This document shows positions 23,162 through 34,716 of a stretch of DNA of 64,000 bases, in pieces. The notes beneath the pieces were generated by a model that worked only from the letters and a program-made list of their open reading frames with translations, did not search any database and was not told the origin of the DNA. The stretch is taken from contig CM073563.1 of assembly GCA_037074615.1 (NCBI GenBank), forward strand, positions 18,336,501 through 18,400,500. Direction: 5' to 3'. The position numbers were made by a program, and so were the translations under genes. Each line of letters begins with the position of its first letter. Position 1 is the first letter of the stretch. The stretch comes from Leucaena leucocephala (Eukaryota > Streptophyta > Magnoliopsida > Fabales > Fabaceae).

Positions 23162-24130
23162 TTAATCCTGTTTCATGAAGGAAACAATACGACGCAGCAT
23201 GGCAAGAGCATTCTCACAGCTTGGCTTGTACATGTGGAACACGTGACCTTCCTCTTTCGTCTCCATCACCTCCACATCTCCAGAAAACCCGTTTCTCTGC
23301 AACACTTGTTTGTAATTCCATCCTCTTTCCTTCAACAAATCCTTCTCTGCAACACAAACGAGCACCCTCTTACAATCTAGCTTCCCCATATTCGGATCCT
23401 TCTCCGGGTTAACCAACGGGTCATCCGATCCCGATGTCGTCGGGCAAGTAAATCGCCACAGATTATCCGCCTTCACTGCAGCTTCAGCTTCGTTCAACTC
23501 GCATCCAATTCGTTCTACGCCCCAGAAATATGGGTGCACTAGAGCAATGCCTTCAAGCTTTACACCCGGTCGTTTCTCTAACCCGATCCTAATCGCCATG
23601 TGGTGTGCGAGGTTAGCACCTGCGCTGTCCCCAGATAAGAACACTTTCCCCAGTTCGGCGTGACGATTCAGCCAATCGTCGGGGCCGTTTCCGGTGGAAT
23701 GGGAAGCGATCCATTTCAGAGCAGTCCATGAATCTTCATGGGCGGTCGGAACAGGGTGCTCAGGCGCCCTCCTGTAATGGACAGAGACGCCGATGACGTT
23801 GGCCTGTGAAGTAAGAGCGTTGAGGTAGCTGTGGTAATTTTGGGAGAATGGGGTTTCGATGCAGAAGCCACCGCCATGGAAGTAAACAAGAAGAGGGAGT
23901 TTCTGATCCGGGTTTGTAAGTTTGGGAAGGAAAATCCTGGCAGATACACCGTCGTCTTGAGAGATCACGACGTCTTTGGATTGGACACTGGTGATAAGGT
24001 CGATGCCGGGAGGAGCAAAGTCTTCGCCGGCGAGTCTCTGTATACGACCGTCTTTGTATACTTTCATGATGGGGGAGAGGTCGTAGGCGAGTTCTTCGGA
24101 GTGGTGGGAAGAGGTAGTAGAAGAATCCAT
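23162..24130 (-). CDS. Plant carboxylesterase (CXE, GID1-like fold)
   Basis: Alpha/beta-hydrolase of the plant carboxylesterase family, which hydrolyses small esters in the cytosol; the natural substrate is unknown. It is a single 322-aa open frame without introns, the usual length and structure for CXE genes. The oxyanion-hole motif HGGG is at 85-88, the nucleophile Ser169 in GDSAG (167-171), Asp264 in EKD, and His296 in GHVFH, so the catalytic triad looks complete. An intact catalytic His argues for an esterase rather than a gibberellin receptor, where that residue is replaced. The N-terminus MDSSTTSSHHSEELAYDLSP matches family starts (YDLSP then a KDG step). It converges with the lipid-transfer-like gene. 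Confidence 0.93.
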   Translation of the reverse strand: MDSSTTSSHHSEELAYDLSPIMKVYKDGRIQRLAGEDFAPPGIDLITSVQSKDVVISQDDGVSARIFLPKLTNPDQKLPLLVYFHGGGFCIETPFSQNYHSYLNALTSQANVIGVSVHYRRAPEHPVPTAHEDSWTALKWIASHSTGNGPDDWLNRHAELGKVFLSGDSAGANLAHHMAIRIGLEKRPGVKLEGIALVHPYFWGVERIGCELNEAEAAVKADNLWRFTCPTTSGSDDPLVNPEKDPNMGKLDCKRVLVCVAEKDLLKERGWNYKQVLQRNGFSGDVEVMETKEEGHVFHMYKPSCENALAMLRRIVSFMKQD

Positions 24131-24879
24131 GGTAGAAAGTAGAGAGGTAGAGGAAGTGGAATCTGTAAGTGTATGATAGTTTCAGAGAGGGAAGATGAGG
24201 ACGAGGAGGAAGCTTGTGGGAGAGAATGGGAAGAGATAAGGGGAATGAATGGCTAAGAAAACCATTGAATAGATAGTATGGGGGAGTGTGTCCAACAGTG
24301 AAAGCTGTCTTCATCATCTTCGGTTACACTCCGTGAATTGGATGGGAACAAAAATTATATACAGAATGCTTAGGAGTTAGCACGTGCCAATACGCTTGTA
24401 GGATGGGTTGGCTACATGAATGAATCAATGGACATCATCCGATGGTATATTATTTTCTTTATCGGCTCATCCAATGGACTAAAGTAACCCTTCTTTTTTA
24501 TTGTCTAAAGCAACTTTTCTAATCATATGTGGATTAAGGTATAGCAAACAACTCATATTTAGGTGGGGGCAGAGTATATAATACTGATAATATTATGAAA
24601 AAAGTTAATTTGTATATTTAATAAATATATATGTAAAAAGGATAAAAAAATAGGGTTCATTTAGATAAGAACTTAAAAAAGAGTTTTTTAGTAGATTTTA
24701 GAAAAGGGTTTATGAGAAAAATTTATGAACAAAAGTGGTTTTGAATAAATGAATATTTAGATAGTTATTTCTAAAAGTATTTTTATTATTGGTAAATTAT
24801 AAAAAATATATAATTATTAAATATAGGAGAGAGGAGATATGGGATATGAGAGACACTACAAAAAAATTGATTTTCAGCG

Positions 24880-25160
24880 GCGACAAAGGCACAAAAGTCG
24901 CCGCTGAATATCATTAGCGGCGATATAGTGTCGCCGCTAAGTCGCCGCCTATGAGACTGTCGCCTATATACATTTGCGGCGACAACTGAAAGTCGCCGCT
25001 GAATATCAATAATTAGTGGCGACAATAAGTCGCCGCTGAATGTCAATCATTAGCGGCGACAATATGTCGCCGCTAAAGGTAAGTCAAAGGCGGCGACAAA
25101 AGTCGCCACCTAAAGCATGAAGGTGGATCTGCGGCGACAATTTTGTCTCCGCTGAAAGTT
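24880..25160. repeat. Left subterminal repeats of the CACTA element
   Basis: Repeated units of the form GCGGCGACA...TGTCGCCGC in alternating orientation. They can pair with one another and with the right end. In this transposon class such repeats are binding sites for the TnpA-type protein. Confidence 0.85.
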
Positions 25161-25336
25161 GTTTTTTTTAAAAAAAAATTCTAAAATTTTTTCTTATATA
25201 AAAAATATATAATTTAATCTAAAAAATAATGATAAATAACTAAATACATAAATCAAAATATAATATCATGTATAAATAATTTCAATTATTGACATACTTA
25301 AAATTAAAATAAAATTGTTCATTTTATGCATAAATA

Positions 25337-27051
25337 TTATATAGAATGATCAATAGTAGGAGTAGAAGAAGTAGGTGCATGTGGTTGTCTCCTCTGCATC
25401 AAGGTAGCAAATTGAGCTTGTATCCTTTGCTCCATTTGTTCCATTAGTCTTTGCTCAAATTGCACACGCTCTTCTTGCATCTTTTCACGCTCTGTTGCAC
25501 GCTCTTCTTCCATCTTTGCACGCTCTGCGTCCATTTTTTTTCTCTCCTCTTGAAATTTTTTATCAAACTCTTCCTGCAATTGGGCACGCACACTCTGGAC
25601 AACTGAACTATCACTAGATTGAGGGTGACTTCTCTTCCTTGAAGGCTCTGCTCTATACCCTTTCCCTCTTACATACCCTGACCTCTCACCAAGAACTGTC
25701 GCCAATATTTCTTCTGACGTCATTCGAGCATCGCTCTCTAAATCTTGGTCTTGCTGCTGAGAAAGTTCGTGCATACGACTCTATAAATAAACATATGAAA
25801 ATATTAGAATAATAATAAAAATAAATCAAAATAAAATAAAATACAATGCATACATGAATATGTTCAGAGTGTGGATCAGCCCATACTACTTGTCCATCTA
25901 ATGTCTTTCTAGTATGCGTTATCTCCCACAGCTGGTCAGGAGGGATAGATTGTCCAGTAATAGGATCTCTCTACAAAATAATAATATATAAAATACAAAC
26001 AATAGATTTTAAAATAAAAAATGATTAAAAACTTAAGTTATAGTAGTGATAGATTGAACTTACTGTAGCACATTCAATCTCTGCAAATGATCGAGGACCA
26101 CAAGTATGTTTAGTCATTTGTTTTTCTCGATTTATCATGTTTCTTGCACTTTTATTCTACAACAAAATTTTGGTAACTAATAAGAATTTAACTATTGAAA
26201 TAAAAAAATACTTTATTTAGAAGGATAAGGAGGTACCTTAAACATGTCAGACTTAAAATATATTAATAACCATTCCCAATCTTGAAAACTAATAGTTTGA
26301 GGAGGATCAGCCAACCTATCCTCATCAGTCTCATATTTCTTATAGTGAGAATGCAGATTGGTCTTCCAATTTCTGAATGCATTTTGTAAAATAATTGATA
26401 TAGCTATATGAAACTTTTCTTCAGCAATTGCATCAGCAGGTTCAAATTTATCCTGAAACAAATAAATATGAACACTTTATATAATAATATAGATAAACTT
26501 AAGATTTTTAAAAAATTGACATAAATAATACCTTTATTTTTAAAATCATATCCTGACCATATTTTTCAAAAATATTCTTCCAGTTACCTCCACCATCCCT
26601 AAAAGAGACTGTAGTTCTAAGAGTTAAACCACAATAATTAGAAAAATCTCTTGCTTCTGGATCGATTGCTCTTGACATGGAATCTGAAAATTTGACTCGA
26701 ATCTTTGATCCTTGTGCAGTCCTCAAATTCACATTAATAGATTTGTAAACTCCTCTGCGCTTGTTGATTGCAGTAGAAGAGCCTATCATTGAAGTTGAAT
26801 TAGAACAATTAAATGTTACAAGCGATATAAATCAATTATTATAAAATTGAAACAAATTTACCTGCACTACTATTTTGAGTATGGGGAGTAGGAGGAGAAT
26901 TGACAGGCATTTCTTCAAGTTGTTGTTGCAGTGATAGAGGTGAAATAACAGGTGTTGATTGAGGTGTAGAGTATGTACCTCGGCTATTCGTGTTGTCATG
27001 AGATGTAACAGAAAGACTTTTTCCACCTCGATCTCTCTTTAATACTGACAT
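25337..27051 (-). CDS. CACTA-encoded Transposase_24 (TnpA-like) protein
   Basis: Six exons on the minus strand: 26862-27051, 26532-26782, 26237-26452, 26064-26156, 25854-25970 and 25337-25780. All have GT-AG borders and phases that join into 1,311 nt, 436 aa. Recognisable family pieces are RGVYKSINVN, AIDPEARDFSN, GGNWKNIFEKYG, RNWKTNLHSHYKKY, the ARNMINREKQMTKHTCGPRSF-type segment, WEITHTRKTLDG and TSEEILATVLGERSGYVRGKGY. These mark the plant Ptta/En/Spm transposase family. The C-terminal third is a long charged coiled coil (EEFDKKFQEERKKM onward). The start ATG at 27051 follows a good acceptor, TTTACAG, so an untranslated first exon around 28880-29040 and a long leader intron are likely. 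The expected role is binding the subterminal repeats. No stop or frameshift was found. Confidence 0.82.
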
Positions 27052-28030
27052 ATCCTGTAAACTTGCTCAACTTGAAATGTTAGAATAAATGATTCATTCA
27101 TTTGTAATGAATATCGCATGTTAATTATATAACTATATGTAATGAATATCGCATGTTAATTATATAACTATATGTAATGAATAAAAGACTTATCTAGTTC
27201 ACTAGAGCAATCAAAGACTTATCTACACGGTTAGCCAGTGATATCATACATGTCAATCACATCATAGGTGGCATCTATAGTCCTCAATGGTGATGTGTCC
27301 ATGTCATTTAAAAAGGATCCAATCAATCTTCTGTATGCATTGAAGGCTCAAGAATTAGAAACACAATAAGGAGCAGAAGAATCAAGAGGCTAGATAGAAC
27401 ATTTAGGTTTCAATTTGATACATTAAAGACACAAAATATTAGTATACAATCTTGAAGGAGCAAAATGTAGTCTTAATGAATACCCTTAAAAGCTTGAGTC
27501 CATAGCAAAGCATGAATATCCATAAAATTGATGTGGCATAAGTATGGAAGAAGTTTTGACGTGTTGGATCAAACAACAAGCTCCCTCATAATAGAAATCT
27601 AACAGTACGTTGTTACCAAATCTTTTTATGTCAAGTTGATTATTTTAATTATATTTTAAAGTATTTTCAGTTGGTTAAATGTAAATAAACATGTCATGTG
27701 CCACATAGATCACCACCACATGTACTCATGTACCAAATCTTTAGTGGGTTTAGTTCAGTTATTTATTGACCTGAATTTGCAAAAGCTTGATCCATTCAAC
27801 AGCTAAAAAATGTTGTCAGAGAAGGACAACCTTTTTATGCACAAGCAAGCAGTTGGAAGTGCAAATAAGTAATTGGAACAAAAAGTACTGTCAAATGACA
27901 GCGCACAAATGTAGATAATGCTTTTAAATAATATATCAATCCATTTCATTTCATTCATCACAGCCACACGCGTCTCTCTATATAATATATCAATCCATTT
28001 CATTTCTCACAAAATTTGATCACAATTGCC

Positions 28031-28590
28031 ATGACAGAACCTCAAGAATTGCAGATTTCCATAATTGGTATGTCAACATTCTCATCTTTTAAACTATCAT
28101 CTCTCTTCTGTTCGTACATCACATGTCACTCTGCAGAAATTTACTCAACATATACAGATGATCTCTCCTTACGCACATACTCACATATTTAAAATTGATG
28201 TTCAAAGCTTTTTTAATTTGTATCCATGAAAAATACATGCTTGAAATCAAACTGTATGACAAGGATGCAACAGAGGAATAACATGGTTTCAATATGAAGT
28301 TCAATGATTTATAAGACGACATGAACCTGAAACAAAGCCATCTTTGATAAATCCAACTACAGATTCACAAAAGACAAAATGCTCCAAGTTTTAGAATATA
28401 CAATATGACCACCTATATATGTATAGCTAATGGATCGATCATTTGAATTGTTTTCTTAGAATATGATGATGGAGCCAAAGACAAGAATAAATATGGTGAT
28501 ACAGAGACTGATGCAGCCAAGAAAACAAATCCCAATGGAGATATTGATGAATTCCCTAATGAAGCAAGCACCACAATCAATGAGAACTAA
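28031..28590 (+). CDS. Possible two-exon small ORF inside the CACTA element
   Basis: On the strand opposite to the transposase gene, an exon from ATG (28031-28067, MTEPQELQISII) ends at GTATGT. A second exon after TTCTTAG (28460-28590) continues in phase as EYDDGAKDKNKYGDTETDAA to TAA, giving 55 aa. The product is hydrophilic and acidic and I do not recognise it. It could be a captured host fragment or a chance frame. It lies in the presumed leader intron of the transposase gene. Confidence 0.25.
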
Positions 28591-28800
28591 AACTAAGCTA
28601 CTCACAACATGTTTAAGAGGAAAATTTATTAGTTTTGATGGGAATGATGACACGCCTTTAATATAACCAAATACAAGCAGATTGGTTCTATCCATGAAGC
28701 TACATAGCTTGAGATTAAAGCTTGATTCCACGTTTTCAAGCTTCATTATTACATAAGCAGTGATTCAACCTCAAAACCCCAAATTTAAACGGTGACAAAC

Positions 28801-28902
28801 ACTTCAAATTGCCGACGACGTCACGCGATAATCGAAAGAAAAATCAGAGACAGATTGGATAAGCAGTCGGAGAACTCACCTCAAATTGCCGACGACGTCA
28901 CA
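28801..28902 (-). promoter_or_regulatory. Duplicated GACGTC-containing leader of the transposase gene
   Basis: The 22-bp phrase TCAAATTGCCGACGACGTCAC occurs twice, about 78 bp apart, in the GC-richer stretch upstream of the transposase exons. It holds the palindrome GACGTC, an ACGT-core type site. On the minus strand the copy near 28880 is followed by GTGAGT, a good donor for a leader intron. The promoter role is inferred. Confidence 0.4.
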
Positions 28903-29051
28903 AGCTCGCTCTCCGTCCTCCGGTCACTCCTCTAACGTCACAATCCTTCAGCTGTTTGCTCGTGGTCTGCCTCTGTCTCTCGCTCTCGGAGTTCTTTTTC
29001 GCGTCGACGAGAAATAAGGAACAAAAGGAAAACCCTAAGATATAAACATGT

Positions 29052-29600
29052 TTCAGCGGCGACAAATAAAAGTCGCCGCTGAAAGTCCACTTTCAGCGGC
29101 GACTATATTATGTCACCGCTAAAAGTCTAAATATTTTTAAACCCACTGGAGGGGGAAAGAATTGTATTAAAACTTTTAGCGGCGACATTTGGATATAAAA
29201 GTTGCCGCTAAAAGTCTAAATATTTTTAAACCCACTGGAGGGGGAAAGAATTGTATTAAAACTTTTAGCGGCGATATTTGGATATAAAAGTCGCCGCCGA
29301 ATATAACCTTCTGCGGCGACAAAAAATTGCCGCCGCAGAATTCTTGACCTTTTGCGGCGACAATTAGTGTCGTCGCAGAAAAGTGGCACTGAGTTTTTAG
29401 CATTAGCGGCGACAAAATGAAATCGCCGCTGAAAGTCTTTCTTTCAGCGGCGACATATCATTGTCGCCGCTGAAAGCCTTACTTTCAGTAACGACATTTC
29501 TGTCACCGCAGATATTCAGGACTTTTAGCGATGACAAGTAAAGTCGCCGCTGAAAGTCAATTTTCAGCGGCGACATTTTTTGTCGCCGCTGAAAAGTCGT
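29052..29600. repeat. Right subterminal repeats of the CACTA element
   Basis: At least eight copies of GCGGCGACA or its complement, in alternating orientation. Within this, an 89-bp segment starting at 29121 is repeated in tandem from 29210, including CCCACTGGAGGGGGAAAG. Confidence 0.85.
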
Positions 29601-29936
29601 GGCCAAATCCTTATTTTTTTGTAATGAGATAGTGTAAAAAAGAAATAAAAGAGGATATAGAAAAGAAATGAGAGAGGAGAGAGGGTATAGAAAAAAATGA
29701 GAGAGGAGAGATAGTATAAAAAAAGAGGATGAGAGATAGTCTAGAAGAGAAGAAAAATAATGTAAGAAAAAGTAGGGATAATATAGTAATTCGTTAGTCT
29801 ATAAGCTCTTTTACCGGTCTATAAGTTAATCTAACGAATTTATCTAAAACTTTAATTTTAAAATATAGTTTAGTCAAAAAACTCTTTTAAATAAATATAA
29901 CTATTTATTTTAAAAAAAATTAAACCTAAATTTTAG

Positions 29937-30599
29937 GAGAAATCAAACACACACACACAATCAAATACACATCTAAGAAATGTGAGCTTAAGTAGCACGT
30001 GGCTGCCAATTAAAAACTTACTGGCATGTATCATATTCACTTGCGTTTGTTATGCCGTGAGCTCCGTCCACAAGCATCTCTTTTCTTAAAACAAATACAT
30101 CATAGGAACCAATTAAATTGCAAATTGCTCAAATATTTACCCATTGGAACATATTTGACTAAAAAGATGTGGGCATTTTACCCAGATAGCTATTTTAAAA
30201 AAAATATCCGGGTAACCCGAACCATGCCCGAAAGTAATTGCCTATCCTTGGAAAAAAAACAATTCTTTATTTTCCTAAGGCCAGAGGCTACTACAGTTTG
30301 TGAAATGATGCTTTTTCTCCTCCAATCTTTACAAACAGTTTAACGCCAATTTCTGTGATTTAGTAATCGCAACCAAATTTATCTAGCATAGCTATAGTCA
30401 TAAATAATATATAATATATTTTCTATATTGTTATTATAGTATTCACATTTTATAATAGTTGAATATCATTTATTCCTCCAATTATTTGTCTGACAGATGA
30501 TTATTAATCGCTATCCAACGCTCCACCCCCTTCTATTTCTATATGTCTTCATATATAAAACTATATGTATTAGGTTGTTGGTATTCACTGAGAAAGTAG
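29937..30599. other. Intergenic, no gene supported
   Basis: AT-rich sequence between the split MITE and the LINE remnant. The frame at 30026-30343 is low-complexity and unrecognised. Confidence 0.45.
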
Positions 30600-31985
30600 G
30601 CACTTTTAACCGTAAAACGATCCATCATTCATTACATTTCATATCATAACATCATTACCTACTTCCAACCTTGGTGGTAAGATACTAAATAATATTTGAA
30701 AAGCATTACAAGGGAAAATTTCCGCAAGTCTTTGTAAATTCCAATTTCTAGACTCAATCCAGCCTACAATTTTATTATTTTCCTCTTCAATTGTCAGTGT
30801 CCTAAGACACATATTCTACAGTTCCATATTAGGAAACAATCAGTTATCAGTAAAAAAATTTACTATCTCCCCATTTTTGATATATAATCTTGTGTCTATC
30901 TCCACTATCTCTCTCTGTTGGGATAAAACTTCCATAGCACATAATCTTCCTTTCTTGCCTCAAAGAAATTCTCTTCATTCTTGAGCATGTATTTATGTTA
31001 CAGCACATTGACTCATAGACCTTTTCCACCATTGATTAAATCACAGGCTAACTTAGCTCCACAAACGCGATTAAAGGAAGCTAATTTCTTGAAACCAATG
31101 CCGTCATTTAACTTTAGTCTAACAATTTGATTCTATCCAACACAATGAAATCCATGAGACTTTTGGCTATTCCCCCATATAAAATTCTTTTGTAACCTCT
31201 CCACTTTCTAACAAACCGATATAAGAATATTGGAAATAAGCATCGGATAAACCGTAATAGAACTGAGAACATATTTAGCCAAAGTAATCTGACCAGCTAC
31301 AAAAGGGTATTTTCTTTCCAAGTTCCCAGTTTATATTTTACCCTATCGATGATATAATGAAAAGTATCTTTAGGTTTCCTCCCTCTGGTGATTGGAACAC
31401 CCAAATATTTCCCTATTTTCACTGAGACATCTATTCATGTAATATCACTAATTCTTCTCCTAGTATTCATATTGACATTTGGTGAAAAAATATAGAAGAT
31501 TTGCTTTTACTAATTTTACCACTTGATGCAAGGCAAAATTTGTCCATACAATCCATCATACATTTGGCTTGCTTTCCATTTTCTACACCAAACAAAAGAA
31601 GATCATCTATAAATATAAGATGAGAGATTGACGGGCCACCCTTAGAAATTACTATTGGTTTCCATTAGCCATTATTCACAGCATCTAAAATAACATGAGA
31701 TAATATGTCTATACATAGAACGAACAAAAGAAGTGAGATAGAGTCTTTTTGTCGGAGACCTCTTTTAAGAAAGAAAAATTCAATCTGAGATCAATTCCAT
31801 AGCACATTATATGAAATTAATGTAACACAAGCCATAATAAAGCTAATAAATATAGTATATAAACCAACATCAATAAGAACTTGTTGAAACTGATGTAACA
31901 CATATTGTTCCCCCTTCTTTAAAACTCCCTTGAGAGATTTGTTTGCTCCGAACCTCAAGAGGGAGTTGGGATTATATGGCATAAG
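30600..31985 (-). mobile_element. Decayed L1-type LINE, reverse transcriptase region
   Basis: The conceptual minus-strand product, read across several frames, shows an L1-class reverse transcriptase. Order from 31985 down: MACVTLISYNVLWN, a GLRQKDS step (GLRQGDP in active elements), LFVLCIDILSHVI, the catalytic region as FIDDLLLFG (FADD in active elements, about 31590), KYLGVPITRGR, and near 30700 WNLQRLAEIFPCNAF with ILPP. Multiple stops and frameshifts show it is dead. It lacks the upstream endonuclease part and is cut at about 31985. Confidence 0.82.
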
Positions 31986-32325
31986 TAATTGGGGCTTACT
32001 TTAGGGTGGCAATTTGAAATTTATGGAAGTGGAGGAATCAAGCCACTTTTGATACAAATTTCTTGAAAACCAGCGGACTAGTATTCAATCATCTTACAAA
32101 AATGAGAAAATTTGGGATAGATTTGACCCGACCATGTAGTTAATAATTTTAGATACGGGGAGTTGGGATCAGATGGCATAAGTAATTGGGGCTTACTTTA
32201 GGGAGTGGCAATTTAGAGTTTATGGAAGTGGAAGAATCAAGCCACTTTTGATACAAATTTCTTGAAACTAGCGGACTCGTGTTCAATCCTCTTACAAAAA
32301 TGGAAAAATTTGGTATAGATTTGAC
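31961..32325 (+). repeat. Direct repeat pair of about 165 bp
   Basis: Two similar copies, 31961-32127 and 32158-32325, each start at GGGAGTTGGGAT and end at ATAGATTTGAC. They share CATAAGTAATTGGGGCTTAC and differ at scattered positions. The second copy runs straight into the PPR fragment, and the first abuts the LINE end. This looks like a duplication associated with an old rearrangement. Confidence 0.8.
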
Positions 32326-33296
32326 AATTACTTATTCAATGTCATAATGGCTTGTTTGGTAAAAGGATCAGAGCTTCAAGAGACATGTAAGATATTTGAT
32401 AGTTTCAGAGAAAAAGGTGTGAAGCCACGCATAGGTACTTATCTTGCACTTATGGAAGCCTCATACAAGGATGGACATAAGGAGGATGGGGATCGGATTC
32501 ACAATACATTGTTCAAGGATGGGCTAATTACTACTGTGTTTTCATATAACATGCTAATTGATTGCTTCTGCAGAGCCAAAATAATGGATGAAGCATTGGA
32601 AACTTTCATATGCAGCATAGGAGGCTTACTCCTAATCTTGTTACTTTCAATACCCTTATTAATGGGTATTGCAAGGTTGGAGCAATAGTTAAGGCCCAAG
32701 AACTGCTGAAGATGCTCTTAGAAATTGGAATTGAACTTGATATTTTCACATTTAGTTCTATAATTGATGGGTTTTTCAGTGTACACCGAACTGAGGAAGC
32801 CTTTAAATGCTTCACTGAGATGATTGAGTGGGGCGCCGGTCCTAATGCTTTCATTTACAATATCTTAATTCGGTATTTATGTGCCACTGGGAATGTTGCA
32901 AGAGCTATGAAACTTATAAGAAGAATGCAAGAAGAAGGATTAAGGCCCGATACATTCTCTTACAATGCTCTGATTCAAAGTTTCTGTAAAATGAACAAGG
33001 TTGAGAAAGCTAAAAAGGTTTTGGTTTCTATGTCAATGTTTGGTGTGAAACCTGATAATTACACATATGGTGCTTTTATAGAGACAATGTTTGAATCTGG
33101 GAGATTTGAAGAGGCTAAGAAGATCTTTTACTCAATGTGGGAAAATGGCTGCTCTCCTGATTCATATGTATGTAACTTAATTGTTAAGGAGTTGGTTGAG
33201 CAAAACTGCTTGGAAGAGGCTCAAATCATTGCAGAAAGATGCAAACAGAAGGGAATATCCTTGAACTCTCTTCCTATCTCGCAGTCTGCCTATTGA
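32323..33296 (+). pseudogene. PPR protein gene fragment with a frameshift
   Basis: Pentatricopeptide-repeat coding sequence; intact family members bind organellar RNA. The first block, from about 32323 (ATG at 32347), has repeats such as KIFDSFREKGVKP and FSYNMLIDCFCRAKIMDEALETF. The frame then shifts near 32605-32612 and continues as PNLVTFNTLINGYCKVG, IFTFSSIIDGFF, AFIYNILIRYLCATGNVARA, TFSYNALIQSFCKMNKVEKA and NYTYGAFIETMFESGRFEEA, ending QSAY and TGA. About eight P-class 35-aa repeats remain. No upstream organelle-targeting region is present; the 5' end meets the duplicated repeat. I infer a truncated pseudogene, although the 228-aa block after the shift is open from an internal ATG at 32610. 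Confidence 0.8.
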
Positions 33297-34716
33297 CCAG
33301 CTTAAGAGATGCTGCTATATGGTGAGATTTTGTGATTTGGTGCTTGATTCAGGTTCTTTGGATTATAAAAATTTTAACGTGGAGATCCCGTGATATGTTG
33401 GCATGCATGTGCTTATTTATGTATTTCTTACGTGAAGGTTTTAATTTTATAAAATAATAGTGGAAAAATTTAATAAAGCATCGTAATCTATTTTGGAACA
33501 TCTTTGTTACAATCTTGAATTTACATTGTTATGGGACTTTAATTTATCAAACGTAATTGACAAAACAAATAAAGTGTAATTGTTTTCCCACAGTAGATTA
33601 TATTTGACATTTTGAGAATTAATGTATGTAACTTCTGTTCTGCTTCTTGCATCTTGAATGTGGCTGAATCTCTTATTAGGCGAATGGTTCAAGCCCTGCA
33701 TTTGTTAAGTGATCTGGACACTATGGACTTGTATAATTAGTACATGAGTACATGCCATCAATCTTGCTTGGCATGATCTATTCCTATCGAAAGGTAGTAA
33801 ATCATAGAGAGCATCGTGGAGGTGATCAGTCGCTTGACAAGCCATTGTTTTGCAATGCGGAAGAAGAGACCAAGAAACATGTTATGAGAGTTTCTGGCAG
33901 CTCTTCGGAAAGAAATTTAATCAAACTATGGTTCATGGGATTGTGGATGCCAATTAAGAATAATGTAAGTTGGATTTTATTGGAGTATTCAGTTATTAAT
34001 GGCTAATAGCAATAGGAATGTCTCTCTGTCTTGTATCTTTTAATATCCATCTTTTGGACTTGCAGAATCCTATATATGCATATAGTTTTGCTGTGGTTGT
34101 TTTCTGATTGATATAATATTCTTTCTTCTATCGGGGAAAAGAAACTGGATGGTTCTTTCTGAAATCTAAATATTCTTTGGTTGCTAAACAAGGACAGAAT
34201 CTTTTAGTATCTATTGATAGGGGCATAGGGCATTTGTGTGTAGTTCCGGACTGTTTTCTTTACACATGACGGGTTGAAGATAATTGCATCCTCTGTTGTC
34301 TTCTGTGTCATGATTCTTATGAATCTTCTGCTTGTTGCTCATGCTAAATTAGTTATAAGGAATGCATATTACATAAATGGCTTCAACTTGAAAGACTGTC
34401 CTTACATTGTGCATATAAATTAGGTATGGTCAGACCTGGTGGAATGAGAATCTAAGGATGGCTCATGGTGGCCAAGGGCATACTCAAGGAAGATCTTGCC
34501 AATGTTGTTGGTGGTGACAGATGGTGATGGGGGAGGTCTCTTTCCAATGAGGAGAAAGAGAGGCCAGAAATAAGCCAAGATGGTGAGGAGAGACCCAAGG
34601 CTAAGGACAGAGCTAAGCTCCCACAAAGTGCACTAGGTATCTATGGAAGCTCATTGAAACTTTCTACCCCATGGCATTTTGTTTTTTGGGAATAAAGATG
34701 GATATCTATTGCTAAG
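33297..34716. other. PPR 3' flank, nothing supported
   Basis: Short frames here (33752-34006 plus; 34420-34626 minus, no ATG start) have no recognised family. The minus frame has a hydrophobic N-terminal stretch but starts from TTG. I see nothing firm. Confidence 0.4.

Larger units (their letters stand above)
24854..29626 (-). mobile_element. CACTA (En/Spm-type) DNA transposon, 4.8 kb
   Basis: The left end is CACTACAAAAAAAT and the right end is ATTTTTTTGTAATG, an inverted match with one change (CATTAC for CACTAC). The 3-bp target-site duplication aga lies at 24851-24853 and 29627-29629. Both subterminal zones hold many inverted copies of GCGGCGACA/TGTCGCCGC. A six-exon Transposase_24-type gene lies on the minus strand inside. 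No frame resembling the large DDE transposase (TNP2/TnpD) is present, so it is probably non-autonomous and mobile only with help. Confidence 0.92.
24653..29936. mobile_element. MITE split by a CACTA insertion
   Basis: The outer parts, 24653-24853 and 29627-29936, together make one MITE related to the copy at 19361-19774 but in the opposite orientation. The CACTA element entered its purine-rich GAGAGGAGAGA block. The order of shared blocks is preserved across the two halves, so this is one old insertion interrupted by a younger one. Confidence 0.65.

Noticed and set aside
23760..24317. 185-aa frame antisense-offset to the carboxylesterase
   Set aside because: It is a shadow of the esterase in another frame, rich in Arg and Ser, with no domain.
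24854..29626. Novel hairpin-repeat system of unknown type
   Set aside because: The CACTA ends, 3-bp duplication and Transposase_24 gene identify it as an En/Spm-type transposon.
31961..32325. SINE pair, because TTCAATCCTC resembles a B box
   Set aside because: No matching A box or A-rich tail with target duplication was found; the repeats look like a segmental duplication.
34420..34626. 68-aa minus frame with a hydrophobic N-terminus, considered as a small secreted peptide
   Set aside because: It begins at TTG rather than ATG and no known peptide motif is present.
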